From the NCBI RefSeq assembly GCF_000315625.1, contig NW_005434651.1, positions 243,779 to 307,778 on the forward strand: 64,000 nt of DNA, given 5' to 3'. Positions 47,101 through 57,194 of the stretch are shown here, in pieces. Every line of letters begins with the position of its first letter. Within the stretch, counting starts at the first letter, position 1. The translations under genes were made by a program, and so were the position numbers. The stretch is from Guillardia theta CCMP2712. Its lineage: Eukaryota; Cryptophyceae; Pyrenomonadales; Geminigeraceae. The notes under the pieces are model-generated. The model made no database searches. It had not been told where the DNA came from and saw only the letters and a program-made list of their open reading frames with translations.

Positions 47101-47109
47101 AGAGCTTAG
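29107..47109 (+). CDS. Giant single-pass surface protein: EGF-like, Ser/Thr repeats, cadherin-like, FN3-like, IPT/TIG array, REJ, GPS, TM
   Basis: Fourteen exons (ends/starts 29800/29854, 33691/33773, 36116/36163, 36249/36295, 37898/37970, 38084/38135, 38185/38232, 39383/39436, 39850/39902, 41103/41160, 42338/42387, 42623/42672, 46826/46879; stop 47109) total 17,304 nt, exactly 5,768 codons with every phase consistent. Start ATG 29107 opens a signal peptide (MILLISMYILTASC). Residues ~65-232: EGF/laminin-like Cys repeats. ~290-930: Ser/Thr repeats. ~1,080-1,290: two VNDAP/VNDMP cadherin-like units, then an FN3-like region. ~1,700-4,200: many IPT/TIG folds (SPSSGEMAGG, SPNSGMINPG, SPIDGPQSGG). 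~4,580-4,900: REJ-like (LVLDASSSRDPD, FSWTC). ~5,220-5,262: GPS motif (CVYWNGSGYSGIGC, CACNHLTSFTLL), the cleavage site of GAIN/polycystin proteins. Ala/Gly linker (46258-46345), then one TM (MWIVIYTCSAVTLFAVLLAL, ~5,550) and a ~200-residue acidic tail. The 37899 intron is GC-AG. Abundant N-x-S/T sites. Adhesion or sensing at the cell surface is inferred. Confidence 0.9.
29357..29752 (+). repeat. Two tandem 198-bp EGF-encoding units
   Basis: Two copies that look identical at DNA level (66 codons each), followed by the start of a third. GC-rich and G-biased on the coding strand, in contrast to the AT-richer flanks of the same gene. Confidence 0.9.
30029..31935 (+). repeat. 240-bp Ser/Thr-rich coding repeats with shortened variants
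   Basis: Four full 80-codon units start near 30029, 30269, 30509 and 30749 (each with TSVDGYLVGNTSS and TATWESS or SATWESSTSTPVPSS). Shortened units follow in which the middle block is deleted, mixed with further full units. All are in frame and keep the IDSKLYTTTG joint. Mucin-like stalk. Confidence 0.9.
46258..46345 (+). repeat. GGAGCA-type repeat encoding an Ala/Gly linker
   Basis: A short minisatellite of GGAGCAGGAGCAGG units encoding Gly-Ala runs just outside the TM segment of the giant protein. Confidence 0.85.
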
Positions 47110-47126
47110 GTCAAACCCTCGACTAC

Positions 47127-47164
47127 ATTAGATTAGATTAGATCAGATTAGATTAGATTAGATT
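47127..47164 (+). repeat. (ATTAG)n microsatellite in the 3' flank
   Basis: Seven or eight ATTAG-type units (one ATCAG variant) 18 bp after the stop codon of the giant gene. Confidence 0.9.
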
Positions 47165-47456
47165 GGAGTTCAATTTAGAGCTGAAGCCAATTTTTACTTT
47201 GTACAGTATGAAAGAATTCTCTTATACATGAGGGAGTGACCAGTTTACACAAGGAAAGGAGGGAGGAGAGGATAGGGAGAAGAAAAGCAGGGAAGGAGAC
47301 GGGGGGAAGGGGGAGGGGTGAGGGGGTGGAAGGGAAGGACGGGAGAAAGAGGGATTGCTCTACTCTCCTAACTTTCTGCCATTCAATCCTCCTCGAGCTT
47401 CACCGCTTGGATCGAAGTTTTCTGCCAGTCTCGTCAGCATCAAGTCATCGGACATC

Positions 47457-49423
47457 TCAAGCTGTTGTGACCTGAAGCAGGGCTGTTTGCCTCAGCCCCG
47501 CAAACTGCACGCGAACTCTCTTGCCGTTCCCGACGACAGCGACGATGAGCCCGACGAGGTTGCGGTAGCGCGAAGACTTGGAGGTCACTCGAACGAGCAT
47601 CCCCTCCTTCACCTCTTCCTCCTCCCTAACAGCTCCTCCCTCCTCGCCAGCGGAGGGCTTCGGCGCCTGCTGCTGGTGCTCTTTTCTCTCTACCCCGTCG
47701 GTCACTTCAAGCCCTCGAGTCTCCACACCTTCATCTCCCAACTCCTCTTCCTGAATCTCAAATATTTTCCCCGTACGCAAGTCCACCTCCTCCACGACCT
47801 GGATGAAATTAGTTCCAGGAGGGCGAAGCGAAGAAAGCGTAGTACGAGGAGGAGGAGGAGGAGGAGGAGGAGGAGGAGGAGGAGGAGGAGGTTGCAAGGG
47901 AAAGAGGGGCCAAGATTGGCAAGGATCTGGAGGGGCGTCACCTCAAATCCGTCGCTCCATGTCGTTCGTATTCCGATAGTCTTCTCATTAGCAAACACAA
48001 CCCTCATGTCGTAGGAAGTTTCAAGCTCTTGAGCCTCGCCTTCGCGCCCCGCCAGCAAACTTGCCGACAACACCACAACATCCGTTGCTTTCACGTCTTC
48101 GTGGACCTCAACTGCTCTTGGCACATCAAGTTTCACATCCGCCCCCTTTGATTTCACTGCCTCTCCTGGTTGCTTCACCTGCTCCTTGGTTGTCTGCAAG
48201 CTCATCTCGGGGCTTGCTTCCCCTAGCTTCATCGCCTTGTGCTCCTCCACGAGCTCAGACTCCTTCCCCCTGCTCTGTTTCAGCCCCTTTTCAGACAGAA
48301 GAGGCACCGACAGCTCCATCCCCTTGAAGGCCTTGGCGAAGGGATCAGCCTCCTCCTCCTCCTCCTCTTGGTCGGGCGTGTCCATCCCGATCTCCCTGCG
48401 AAACTCATGCAGGAGCTGAGCTTGCGAACTCTCTCCGTTCAGCCTGCTGAGGTAGTCATCCAGCATCTGATGCGCGTCCAGCTTCAACCCAGGGAACACG
48501 CGGTTGAGCAGATAGCCCTTGGTCCTCGTCAGCGGGTCATCCCCGGGTATCCACACGCTCCCCTGGTCGTACTTGAGCTCGAACATGCCCGTCTCGAGCC
48601 GGTTGCCCTCCTCGCCCTCCTCGGCGATGTCGCCATCTGCCTCCAGCATGGCGCGAGCTGCATCGTCTGACCCCGAAGGCGGCATCTCGTCCTTCACTCT
48701 TACATCCTCAAACTCCTCAACTTGTTGCCCGTTCATGGGCTTCCACTCCTGGACCTCAGGGCGGTTGTCCTGATCGCGAGTTTCCGGCACATCATGCATG
48801 GCCTTGTCCTCGCTCTCATCCTCTTCTGTCCAGCGGAAGTTCTCCACCGCGTTCGCCTCCGAGAGCCACTTGAACTCCTTCGACATCGACTTTGCCATGC
48901 GGTCCCCGAGTGATTCTGGACGGGTCAACGAGGACGGAGCGGCTGCATCCTGATTGAAGGAATACGCTGCTTGATTGTCCCTCCTCTTTGCTATGATTCC
49001 TGCAAGAGCCTCCCTTGCTCGCTCCAACTCGTTCATCCCTCCATCCCGCCGCTGGCTGCCAGACGCTGAAAGTGACCGCACGCCCTCTTGGCAGGATCTC
49101 ATCCTGGAGCGAGGGGCCATGCTGGGAGAGCAAGACTTGGGAATGCCACGAACCTTAAGCCCTGTCATGAAGCAGAGAAGAGGATGACTTTCAACTTCTG
49201 CTGCCTCTGCACCTTCTTTCGGCCCTTGAATTTCGCACCTCAAACGCCACCCGCTGCACGGACTATGTTGGCACATCCCTGACACTAGACAAGGAGACTG
49301 TTCAGCGTGGAAGGGGAAGAGGAGGAGGAGGAGGAGGAGGGTGTGAATAGAGGCTGTTGTATGCTGCATGCGTTGCCTTCCTCGTCCTCCTCGTCCTCCT
49401 TCCCGTCCTTGCCTGCCTGCCAT
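47457..49423 (-). CDS. Acidic protein with C-terminal KOW/SH3-like segment, unknown function
   Basis: Not recognised. Two coding blocks are joined by a 143-nt intron (47941-47799) that holds a (TCC)n run: ...WSDGFE / VVEEVDLRTGKIFEIQEEE. The first block includes charged helices, a conserved-looking region (FELKYDQGSVWIPGDDPL, then a helix with RVFPGLKLDAHQMLDDYL and LLHEFRREIGMD) and a possible SH3-like strand set (YDMRVVFANEKTIGIRTTW). The end is EGMLVRVTSKSSRYRNLVGL then AVVGNGKRVRVQFAGL and LLQVTTA, a KOW/SH3-type barrel pattern seen in RNA- or ribosome-binding proteins. The ATG at 49423 gives a leader made from a (TCC)n tract and may be wrong; internal ATGs near 49165 (MTGLKVRG) and 49120 (MAPRSRMR) are alternatives. 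A plastid or mitochondrial leader cannot be excluded. Confidence 0.6.
47845..47891 (+). repeat. (GGA)n microsatellite in an intron
   Basis: About fifteen GGA units inside the single identified intron of the KOW-like gene. They create spurious poly-Leu/poly-Pro frames. Confidence 0.85.
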
Positions 49424-50053
49424 TGTCGCAATACCGTCCCAAAAATCGCCAACCCTCCTCCTATAAATTTCAATATTCTGCTTCAGATGTCAATATATTT
49501 CCTATAAATATTACACGATTATCCTTCATTTATTGTCCACACGCTGTAAATTTCTACGAAGCACGCTCTCGTGCTGCAGTAGAATATTGCAGATCTATTG
49601 AAGAAACCACCCCCACCTACTCAAATCCTTAATTGTACCCCAACCCGCCCGCAGCCCCATTTCGAAGCTCCTCTGAGATACATCCACCAACCACCTCTAG
49701 CAGTACCCACCTTTGTCCAATCACTACCCCATATTTTTATATCCAGTAAGACCATCAAGCACGGGTGATTGACTACCCCCACCTATGATAGCCTCTAAAG
49801 AAATATGTATCATTGGTTATGAGCCACTTCAGCACTTTTAAAAAAAGATCCTCAGGAACTTTTACACGAAAAAAAAAGGAGGGAGCACGATCACCTCTCT
49901 TAGAGCCGAGCTGTTTGAGGAAACATGGATGGATGGAGGAGGAGGAGGAGGAGGAGGAGGAGGAGGAGGAGGAGGAGGAGGAGGAGGTTGATGATTTTGA
50001 TGATGATTTTGATGATGATTTTGATGATGATTTTGAGATGTTGATGTTGATGT

Positions 50054-50128
<75 letters not shown>

Positions 50129-50555
50129 TGATGATGACGATGACGATGAGGAGCAGGAGGAGGTGGTGGTGGAGGAGGATGTGGTGGAATAAGGTAGAGG
50201 GGATAAGGATAAGGTAGGGTTAGGGTAACAGAGGAGAATTCGAGAGAGGAAAACAAGGGAGAAAGAAGGATTCTTGATGACGAATGACGGGGAGGCAAGA
50301 GAAGAATAGGAGAGGAAGATTGTAGAGAATAAGGAGGACGAGGAGGACGAGGCTAGATAATGCCAGGAGTTGGTGGAGTGTTTTGGTGGAGCAGAGAGCA
50401 GGAAACGAGATAAGACATGAGTTGGTGGGAATAGAACAAGCGCATGCATCTGAATCATGCAGATGGTAACCAAACCATTTTTGAACGGAAAAAAATCGAC
50501 AAATTTAAGTGTTCGCTCCTAGGCTGACTGCCCTCATTCTCCAGCCACAAGTAGG
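49424..50555. other. Intergenic with large composite triplet-repeat block
   Basis: No gene supported. 49939-49990 is (GGA)n, followed by GATGATTTT units, then (GAT)n, (GAC)n and mixed GAT/GAC triplets to about 50160. Frames across it encode only homopolymers. Confidence 0.65.
49939..50160 (+). repeat. Composite trinucleotide repeat (GGA)n-(GATGATTTT)n-(GAT)n-(GAC)n
   Basis: Successive pure triplet blocks that differ by single-base changes and share the same register. Confidence 0.9.
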
Positions 50556-51926
50556 ATGCGATCATCTTCCATCTATCTGCTCGCAGCCGCGTGTTCCCTT
50601 CTCCTGCAGTCCTGCGCGGCCCAGTGCAGTGAGGAGGAGGCCAGCTGCAAGACAGGGTCGAGGTACATCCTCAAAGATGGCAAGAAAGCTCTCGAGCTCG
50701 TGCAGGTGAGGGCGGCATGGAGGCGTCGAGCTGCTGACCCGCCTGTAGGTCATCGTGGTGCACCGACACGGGGATCGAACTCCCATCACCAAGAGCGCGG
50801 GCTCGTTTGTGCAGACAGAGGAGCTGAAGAGCATCTGGTCGTCGAAGATCAACGGGCATGAGTCCGTTCGTCGTTGGGGAGTGAGCAATCGGGACGACAC
50901 AGGGACATACATCACGCACAACATCTCCTCCTCCTCCTCCTGGCCCTTCGGTCAGCTCACCAAGCGAGGGGCCGCTCAGATGAGGAGAGTTGGGGCTGAG
51001 CTGAGGGAGAGGTACGTGGGAGACTTGAACTTCCTGCCTGTGGACTTGCCGGCTGATCACTCCGAGGAGAAGTTCTTCATATACGTGCGATCCACCCGAT
51101 ATCCGCGAACTGTCCAGAGCGTGCAGAACTTGCTGCTAGGGTTGTACCCCGAGGACACGCGGCTCGAGGAGTCAGGAGCAGCTGGAGTGATCACCATCGA
51201 GAGCCAGGAGAAAGCGTTGGACCACATGACGGGGCTGAGCGACAAGCGATGCCCGCGAGTCAGGTCGCTGCTGTCGCAGATCGACACGACAGTCAAGCCA
51301 CAAGAGAGTCACGTGAGGCTGCTCGACGAGCTCGCGGTGAGGATCAACCACACAGACAGTCAGCAGGACAAGATGGTCATCGACGTCTGGATCCACCTCG
51401 CGGACGTGTGCCACTGCCATCGCTCGCACGGCATGGACGTTCCCTTCGGACTGACGCCCAACGAGATCGACTCGCTCATGGACTACAACACGTGGATGTG
51501 GAGCACGAGAATGAACACGCCTGAGCTCAGCAAGCTCGCCATCGGCGGCTTCCTCCAGGACATCCTGCGAGAACTCAAGGCGACAGTGGCAGGAACCCCC
51601 CGGGCGAAACTGCTGGTGTTCTCCGGCCACGACTCCACGCTCTTCCCGCTGCTCAAGGCCCTCGACGCCTTCGACGAGAAGTGAGAGGGTGACGCGGAGG
51701 AGCGGGTGTTGATCTCTTGTGCAGGTGGCCCCCGTACGCCTCAAGAGTCCAGCTGGAGCTGCTCCGGGAGGTGGAGACAGGGACCTTCTATGTTCGCCTC
51801 CTCTACAACAACCAGCTCAGACATATGCTCGGCTCCTCCGACGAGTTTCTGCCCATCGAGCTGTTCTTCTCGAAGCTTGCGGGCATGGAGTCAGCTAACA
51901 TTCACGAGGAGTGTCACAGGCAGTGA
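50556..51926 (+). CDS. Secreted histidine acid phosphatase (branch 2; ACP/phytase-like)
   Basis: Hydrolyses phosphomonoesters by a phospho-histidine intermediate. Exons 50556-50705, 50749-51680 and 51725-51926 sum to exactly 428 codons (427 aa). Signal peptide MRSSSIYLLAAACSLLLQSCAA at the start. Catalytic motif VIVVHRHGDRTP with nucleophile His57, opening exon 2. YVRSTRYPRTVQSVQNLL supplies the second substrate arginine. The proton-donor pair is His344-Asp345 in FSGHDST. CSEEEASC near the N-terminus and CPRVR, CHCHRSHG in the middle could form disulfides. The length fits lysosomal, prostatic or lysophosphatidic-acid phosphatases; a phytase role is not excluded. A secreted or vacuolar enzyme for phosphate acquisition is the likely role. 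Confidence 0.92.
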
Positions 51927-52053
51927 CATCATCTTCTTGCGATATCTTTATCTCTCAGAGAGGTTTATGCTGAAGTTATAGAGTGGTGGTGCCAGAAAGC
52001 CGTTGCCGCTACCTGTCATCAGAGTGTTGTCATGTTCGCCTTTCCCGCAGCTC

Positions 52054-52952
52054 CTAGGCGCAGCCTCCGCATGACTTCTTCTTCCCCGCAGACGAAGACT
52101 CCTCCTGCTTGGACACCTGCTCCCCTCGCCGTCAGCTCTACACCAGCGAGGGAGTGTGAACTTGCCTGAACAGTTCCCGTCGACTTGTTGGGTCCTGGAT
52201 GCTCCCCAAGTCTCTTCTTGATGTCTCTGGTGAGAGCAAAGAAAGCCTCGTCAACCATGCTCTTGTCCTTGGCCGAGGTCTCGTAGAAGGCCATGTTCAG
52301 TTGCTCTGCCGCCAGCCGTCAGCGCTGACGAGTGAGTGCAAGAAGAAACACGCTCACCAGCAAGCTTCCTTCCCTCCTCGGTGCTGACTTTTCGCTGCGC
52401 TCCAAGATCTGTCTTGTTTCCTACGAGTCGTCAGTGAGCTCGGGAGATCCCAGCGTCGCAAGCTCACCGATAAGGATCTTGTTGACGGGTTGGGAGGTAT
52501 GCTTCTCGATGTTCTTAAGCCATTCCTCGATGTTCTTGAAGGATTGCTCGTTCGTGATGTCATACACCAGAAGAATACCCATGGCATTTCGATAGTGAGC
52601 AGTAGTGATGGTTTTGAAGCGTTCCTGTCCTGCTGTGTCGAGAAGTTGGAGCTTAATCTTCTTCCCATCGAGCTCAATCGTGCGAAGCTTGAAGTCAATT
52701 CCGATCGTAGGGGTACAATTCATGTCTGCGGTTCCAGCAGGCAGTCAGGATCTCAGACGTCGAGGACAAACAAGACAAGTCACCAAACGAGTCGTCTGAG
52801 AAGCGCAGAAGGAGGGACGACTTGCCAACCCCTTCACATCCCATCACGTCGAGGGCGCAGCAAGACAAGAGTGACATACCGCTATCACCGATCAACATCA
52901 GCTTGATGAGATAATCATACGATCCCATGCTCTTTCCTCCAGCTCCAGCCAT
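52054..52952 (-). CDS. Rab8/Sec4-like small GTPase
   Basis: A membrane-traffic switch for post-Golgi vesicles. Six exons (52952-52880, 52831-52784, 52725-52468, 52420-52358, 52305-52166, 52116-52054) sum to exactly 215 codons (214 aa). [19 protein letters not shown] carries the P-loop (22-29); switch I has [19 protein letters not shown]; switch II starts [17 protein letters not shown] (70 on); NKTD at 128-131 and ETSAK at 156-160 complete the G motifs. [11 protein letters not shown] and [18 protein letters not shown] fit the Rab8/Sec4/RabE group. Oddities: residue 69, an almost invariant Trp before DTAGQ, is Leu. The last intron begins GCAAGT (GC-AG). The C-terminus is KKKSCGGCA, with two cysteines but one residue beyond a standard CXXC end. 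The first four introns are phase 1. Confidence 0.93.
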
Positions 52953-54699
52953 TTGAGCTAGGATATCTAGCGTTCGCGTCAGCACGGTTGACGAGCTCGC
53001 ACACGCTGGACCTGTTCGTGAAGCTAAGGCTGAGTTCTGTTCTTGTTCCTGGTGCGAGCGTCTGGTCTGTGACACAAGTCATCTTCATTGAAAAAACAAC
53101 CTTCCCAGACACGATTGTTGACCGCTGACTACATGCAACCGTTGAAAAACTACCCAACCACAGCTTGCCACTACTATCGTAGTATCTTGCACTGCAACAC
53201 TATACTGCCCAAGACCAATCTATGATGACATTCCTACTCTTGACCTCATATCAATCAGCACTACAATCTACCCTCAATTCCGAGTAAACAATGCAGGCAA
53301 GTGTAGCAAGCCTCAATCTTTCGGTAATTTCCGACAAAAATAGTGAAATCCGATATCTCTCGCTCGGCAGATGCCATCCATAAACATCTGAAAGACATCA
53401 TGCACATGTTGTCTTGTTATCGATCAATCACATCAGGCGCGATAGTCTTGCATGTCATTTCTAGTGCAAAATCCCATCCAAAATCTTCGAGAACGGGAAT
53501 ATACTCATTGCTTTCCAGGTAATTCAACGGACAGTTATCTCCCCACCTCCATATTCGCTCTAACATGCATCTTCACACGATGCTGATTGATTTCAACTCA
53601 TCGAGCAACCAACATCCCTTGAAATCACCTCAAGCTTCACTGTGTGTCTCAGAAACAATTTCTTGTTCCTGGCGCTCTCGTTCCCTGAGTTTGTTCATCA
53701 CACCTTCCCCCCTTGGCTTGTTCACTTTCTTTTCTCTTCTCGTCATCTTCCTACCTTCCAGCATGAAACTGATCATCTCCCCCCTCTTCCTCTCTCCCTC
53801 CTCTATTTCTTCTTCCTGCTCGTTCACAGCTCCCCATCTCCCCGGCTCCATAGCCGCCTTGCCTAGACCCTACTCACCCCTACCCCTCTACCCACTTCTC
53901 TACACCTACCCCACCGAGCCGTCATACCCCCACCCAGTGAGCTTGTCCATTACCACCCTACCACCAACGATCCTCAACCCCTTTGCAAGGAACATCCAGG
54001 AAACCATTTCAAATTGTTGAGAGCTTTTCAACTTTGACCCCCAACCACTCTAAAATACACCCTTTACTCCTCATACCCTTATGTTGAATTCGATGTTTTG
54101 ACCCTCCAAATTTGGACTACCCACCCCGACAGTAAGATTAATTCATCCTACCCTATGAAATCACCAATGAAACTACCCCACCCCTCTTCTTTCTGCTTAA
54201 CCCCACCAATGTCTTCACGACACCCACCCACCCATGCTGCCTCATCTCCATCATTCCCCTTACCCCCTTCTCCTCCCCTCAAAACCGGCTGGGTCAAAGG
54301 TACCCACCCCACAACATCAAATACCCCCTTGTATCCCCTGGAGCCATAATATTTAGAACCGGTAGTATGACTACCCCTACTTGGGAACTGAAGGCAGTCC
54401 ATCAGTTCTCCTCTCCTCTACGTCTCCTCTCGTGCCAACCAGGGGGTAGGGGATATAACCCCTACCAGTGACTACCCGTAAATTCTATATATCACCGGTT
54501 TGAAACACCTAAAAAATACCCTCTAGAGGTCAACGGGGTCAGAACCCCCACTGTCAGTTTTTCCATGAACAGGCAGCAAGGGGGTGGACAGTACCCCCTT
54601 ATGATCGAACAACCCAGGGGTAGCTCATCGGTCTAGGACCCGGGTACTTTCCCTAGAAGGCTTCTAACGAAGGCAGACGCACACGGGTGGGTCCTGATA
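52953..54699. other. Intergenic, AT-richer then C-rich, no supported gene
   Basis: Upstream of the Rab gene. From 53850 on it is filled with CCCCTACCC-type motifs (the complement of GGGTAGGGG). Frames such as 53565-54020 are low-complexity Ser/Pro/Leu and are not called. A short hairpin lies at 54445-54466. Confidence 0.55.
54445..54466. repeat. Hairpin of the GGTAGGGG motif
   Basis: GGTAGGGG, a 6-nt ATATAA loop, CCCCTACC: a perfect 8-bp stem, about 250 bp from palindrome-rich island C. Confidence 0.75.
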
Positions 54700-54985
54700 C
54701 GAATCGATCTAGCGAAACCGCATACCGTCCATCGGACTCAGTACTGGGCAGTAGTGACTGAGGCCTCGGAGCGTGACGGCCCGGCCAAGCCGCCCGGGCC
54801 GCCGGTCAGTGGACCGCACTGGGTGGCCCGTGGGCCCGGCCGGGCTGTCACCGTACCCGCGGCGACTGACCGTCCGATCAGCGCGGCCCGGCCCCGCCCG
54901 GCCGTCCTTACCGTCACAGTGACACAGCCTGGCAACACTCAGACTAGTGGGCCTGTAGTAGAACGGTCAGAGAGTTTATTTAAGT
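54700..54985. other. Palindrome-rich island C (short)
   Basis: Same word set as the other islands (CGGACTCAGTACTGGGCAGTAGTGACTG in overview, GGCCCGTGGGCCCGGCCGGGC, GTCACAGTGACAC). About 0.28 kb, ending near AGTAGAACGGTCAGAGAG. No protein-like frame. Confidence 0.6.
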
Positions 54986-55049
54986 TAGGTCGGTTAAATC
55001 TGTTTGGTGTCTATCGACGTGAGCACCTGCCAACGTGTCAAGACTGCAG

Positions 55050-56641
55050 TCAAACTAGGCTCGAGGAGATTGAAACCTGCACAGTCTCAAGTATGCTGCC
55101 ATCCAAGCTCACATCCCGCGCGTGGGCTCTGTTGGCGAACGGCCCATGGTGCATGTTCATCTCGATCTGGTTTCTGTGCTTGTGCTCTCCTCGTCCTTGC
55201 AAGATGTAGGAGCCGAATGCCAGGAGCAGGATCGATGAGATCCTGCCGGCCAGCCCGACGATGGTGTCTGGAAGCGGCTCGGAGAGCGCAAGGATGCCAA
55301 AGATCACTGGAGGGGAGCAACACGGGTGAGGGAACAGTCATCAGTGTACGACGAGGCGGAAGAGCAAGACAAACCTGCGACCAGCAACGCAATCAAGTTG
55401 CTGTATGTGACAACTGCCAGCGCTCTGCCATCCTTCAGGCCCCTCGTTTGAGCCACAAAACCCTGTGAGGTCGTCACCCGAACAACAGGAAGGAAGGAGA
55501 CTTACCGTCGACGTCAACAGAATGCTGAGGAAGATACCAAATGGAGCTGCAAAAGTTGAGCCGTTCTCCAGCGCGATCTTCATCCCCGTCCTGCAGAAGC
55601 ACTGGCTGTCAAACTTCCCACGGGCAGCACGACACCACGAGGGATTCACCTGGTAGAGCATGCCGAAGTACCGAAGCACACGCCAGCACAGATCGAAGAC
55701 GAGATGTCTTGAGGTATGAGCCTCTTTCTATGCAGGAGCTCACTGAACGCAGCCACGGAGAAGAAGAAGAGGAGGAGCAGGAAGGCGATGGAGAAATAAA
55801 ACTCCTCCGGCCCGTCTCTCTCCACCGAGGTCCAACTGATCCCAAGGGTCCCCACGATGCAGATCACACAACCGACCCAGTCCATGAACTGCATCCGGTC
55901 GGATGTCAAGTAGTGAGAAAATATGGCAACAAACGCCAGGCCGCTGCCCAGCACCGGCTGAACCACCGAGACATGCGCGAGGGAGAGGGCAACAAGGGTC
56001 ATCAGGGCCCCACTAACATCCAAGATGAATCCTGTCAGCCACCAAGGGTTCGCGAGGTAACTTCGCACTACGTTCCCCTTCATCTGCAGCAGAGGCAGAT
56101 CCTCCGTGCCTCGTTTTTGACACACCTTCCCGAGGTTCACCGACAGAGACGCAAGCAAGGCCACCAAGAACCCCAACCGCACTGAGCTGTCTGACTGCAC
56201 TGGCTCCTCCCGCCCCACGTGCGATGAGTTGCTCCGGGGGCTTCCCTGGGCTGCCTCCAGCCTATCGTTGTCGACAGCAACACTCCCTGCATGAAGAGTT
56301 CGTTTGAAAGCTCGCTCCTCTGCAACTATTCTACCTCCCATGTCATCATCTAGACTGTGTCGGTCATGCGCATTCTTGGACGAATGGTCACTTTCACGCT
56401 TGTGGTTGATGATGACGGAAGAGAGCAGTGGATTGGATTCAACAGGATGAGCCAGCATCGTCCGGGACGGGTGAGAGTTCGGCTCATGTCGACCTCCCTG
56501 ATGAGAAAGAGCAAGCCTCCTCGGGCTTAGTGGGGGTTGAAAGATCTGTGCTGCCGCAGGCGCCCACAACAGGAGAGTTGACAACAAGAAAACGATCTGA
56601 ATCGCATCGCTTCGCCTCAAACGCTTTGAAGAAACAGCCAT
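55050..56641 (-). CDS. NIPA/DUF803 family (Mg2+ transporter-like) membrane protein with long N-terminal extension
   Basis: A member of the drug/metabolite-transporter-like NIPA family, proposed Mg2+ carriers. The start is ATG 56641 (an upstream in-frame TTG is not used); the leader has a signal peptide (IQIVFLLSTLLLWAPAAAQ) followed by ~130 hydrophilic residues. The membrane core begins LGFLVALLASLSVNLGKVCQKRG (about 56185-56110) and continues NPWWLTGFILDVSGALMTLV, ALSLAHVSVVQPVLGSGLAF, FMDWVGCVICIVGTLGISW and AFLLLLFFFSVAAFSELLH. Across introns it goes on with TGMKIALENGSTFAAPFGIF (about 55585), FVAQTRGLKDGRALAVVTYS then NLIALLV (about 55450-55375), VIFGILALSEP and ISSILLLAFGSYIL (about 55305-55205), ending ETVQVSISSSLV at 55050. 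The VQPVLGSGL and G-I-L-x-x-S-E-P elements match the family. It sits between islands C and D. Confidence 0.82.
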
Positions 56642-56995
56642 GGCTCGTTGAGACACGATCAATGCTCTATCTATGCCGTGCAGCAGACCTTACCGCGTCT
56701 CACTCTGCCCCTGCAATCCCAGTCCATTCCCGCTAATTTCTGGCAGTGCTTTCCGTTCGCAGCAGCAGACTCAGCCACATTTCCTCCCTCCATCTCGATC
56801 GACCCTGTTTCAACGTCTTCTTTCCCAGTTTCCCTTCCCTCGCCTGTTTCCCTCTGCCTGCCAATGCCTGTGGTGCTACTGCTTGCTGTTGCCTTGCTCC
56901 TGCCCCTGCTCCTGCTCTCACTCTTGCTCCTGCTCTTTAGCAGGAACAGCAATCCTGCTCCCCCCACACCCTCATCTTCCTCTTCCTCTTCTCTT

Positions 56996-57051
<56 letters not shown>

Positions 57052-57194
57052 TCTCTTCTCTTCTCTTCTCTCCCTGTCTTCCTCTCCCTATTCCACCTGC
57101 CCAATTGCGTCAACTCAGTCACAGTACCCACCCATTCCTATGAATTGTCACTCAGATGTACCCCTCCTTCTAGCCAAAAATCATCCACTCGAGT
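56642..57194. other. Intergenic, CT-rich
   Basis: No gene. Pyrimidine-rich throughout, with a (CT)n tract and TCTTC repeats about 57000-57075. Confidence 0.6.
57001..57045 (+). repeat. (CT)n microsatellite
   Basis: More than twenty CT units, flanked by CTTCT repeats. Confidence 0.9.

Noticed and set aside
49813-50473. Long Glu/Asp/Ser/His homopolymer frames
   Set aside because: Translated microsatellite; no non-repetitive coding sequence around it.
53565-54020. 151-residue plus-strand frame
   Set aside because: Ser/Leu/Pro-rich, overlapping the CCCCTACCC motif region, with no family features or splice context.
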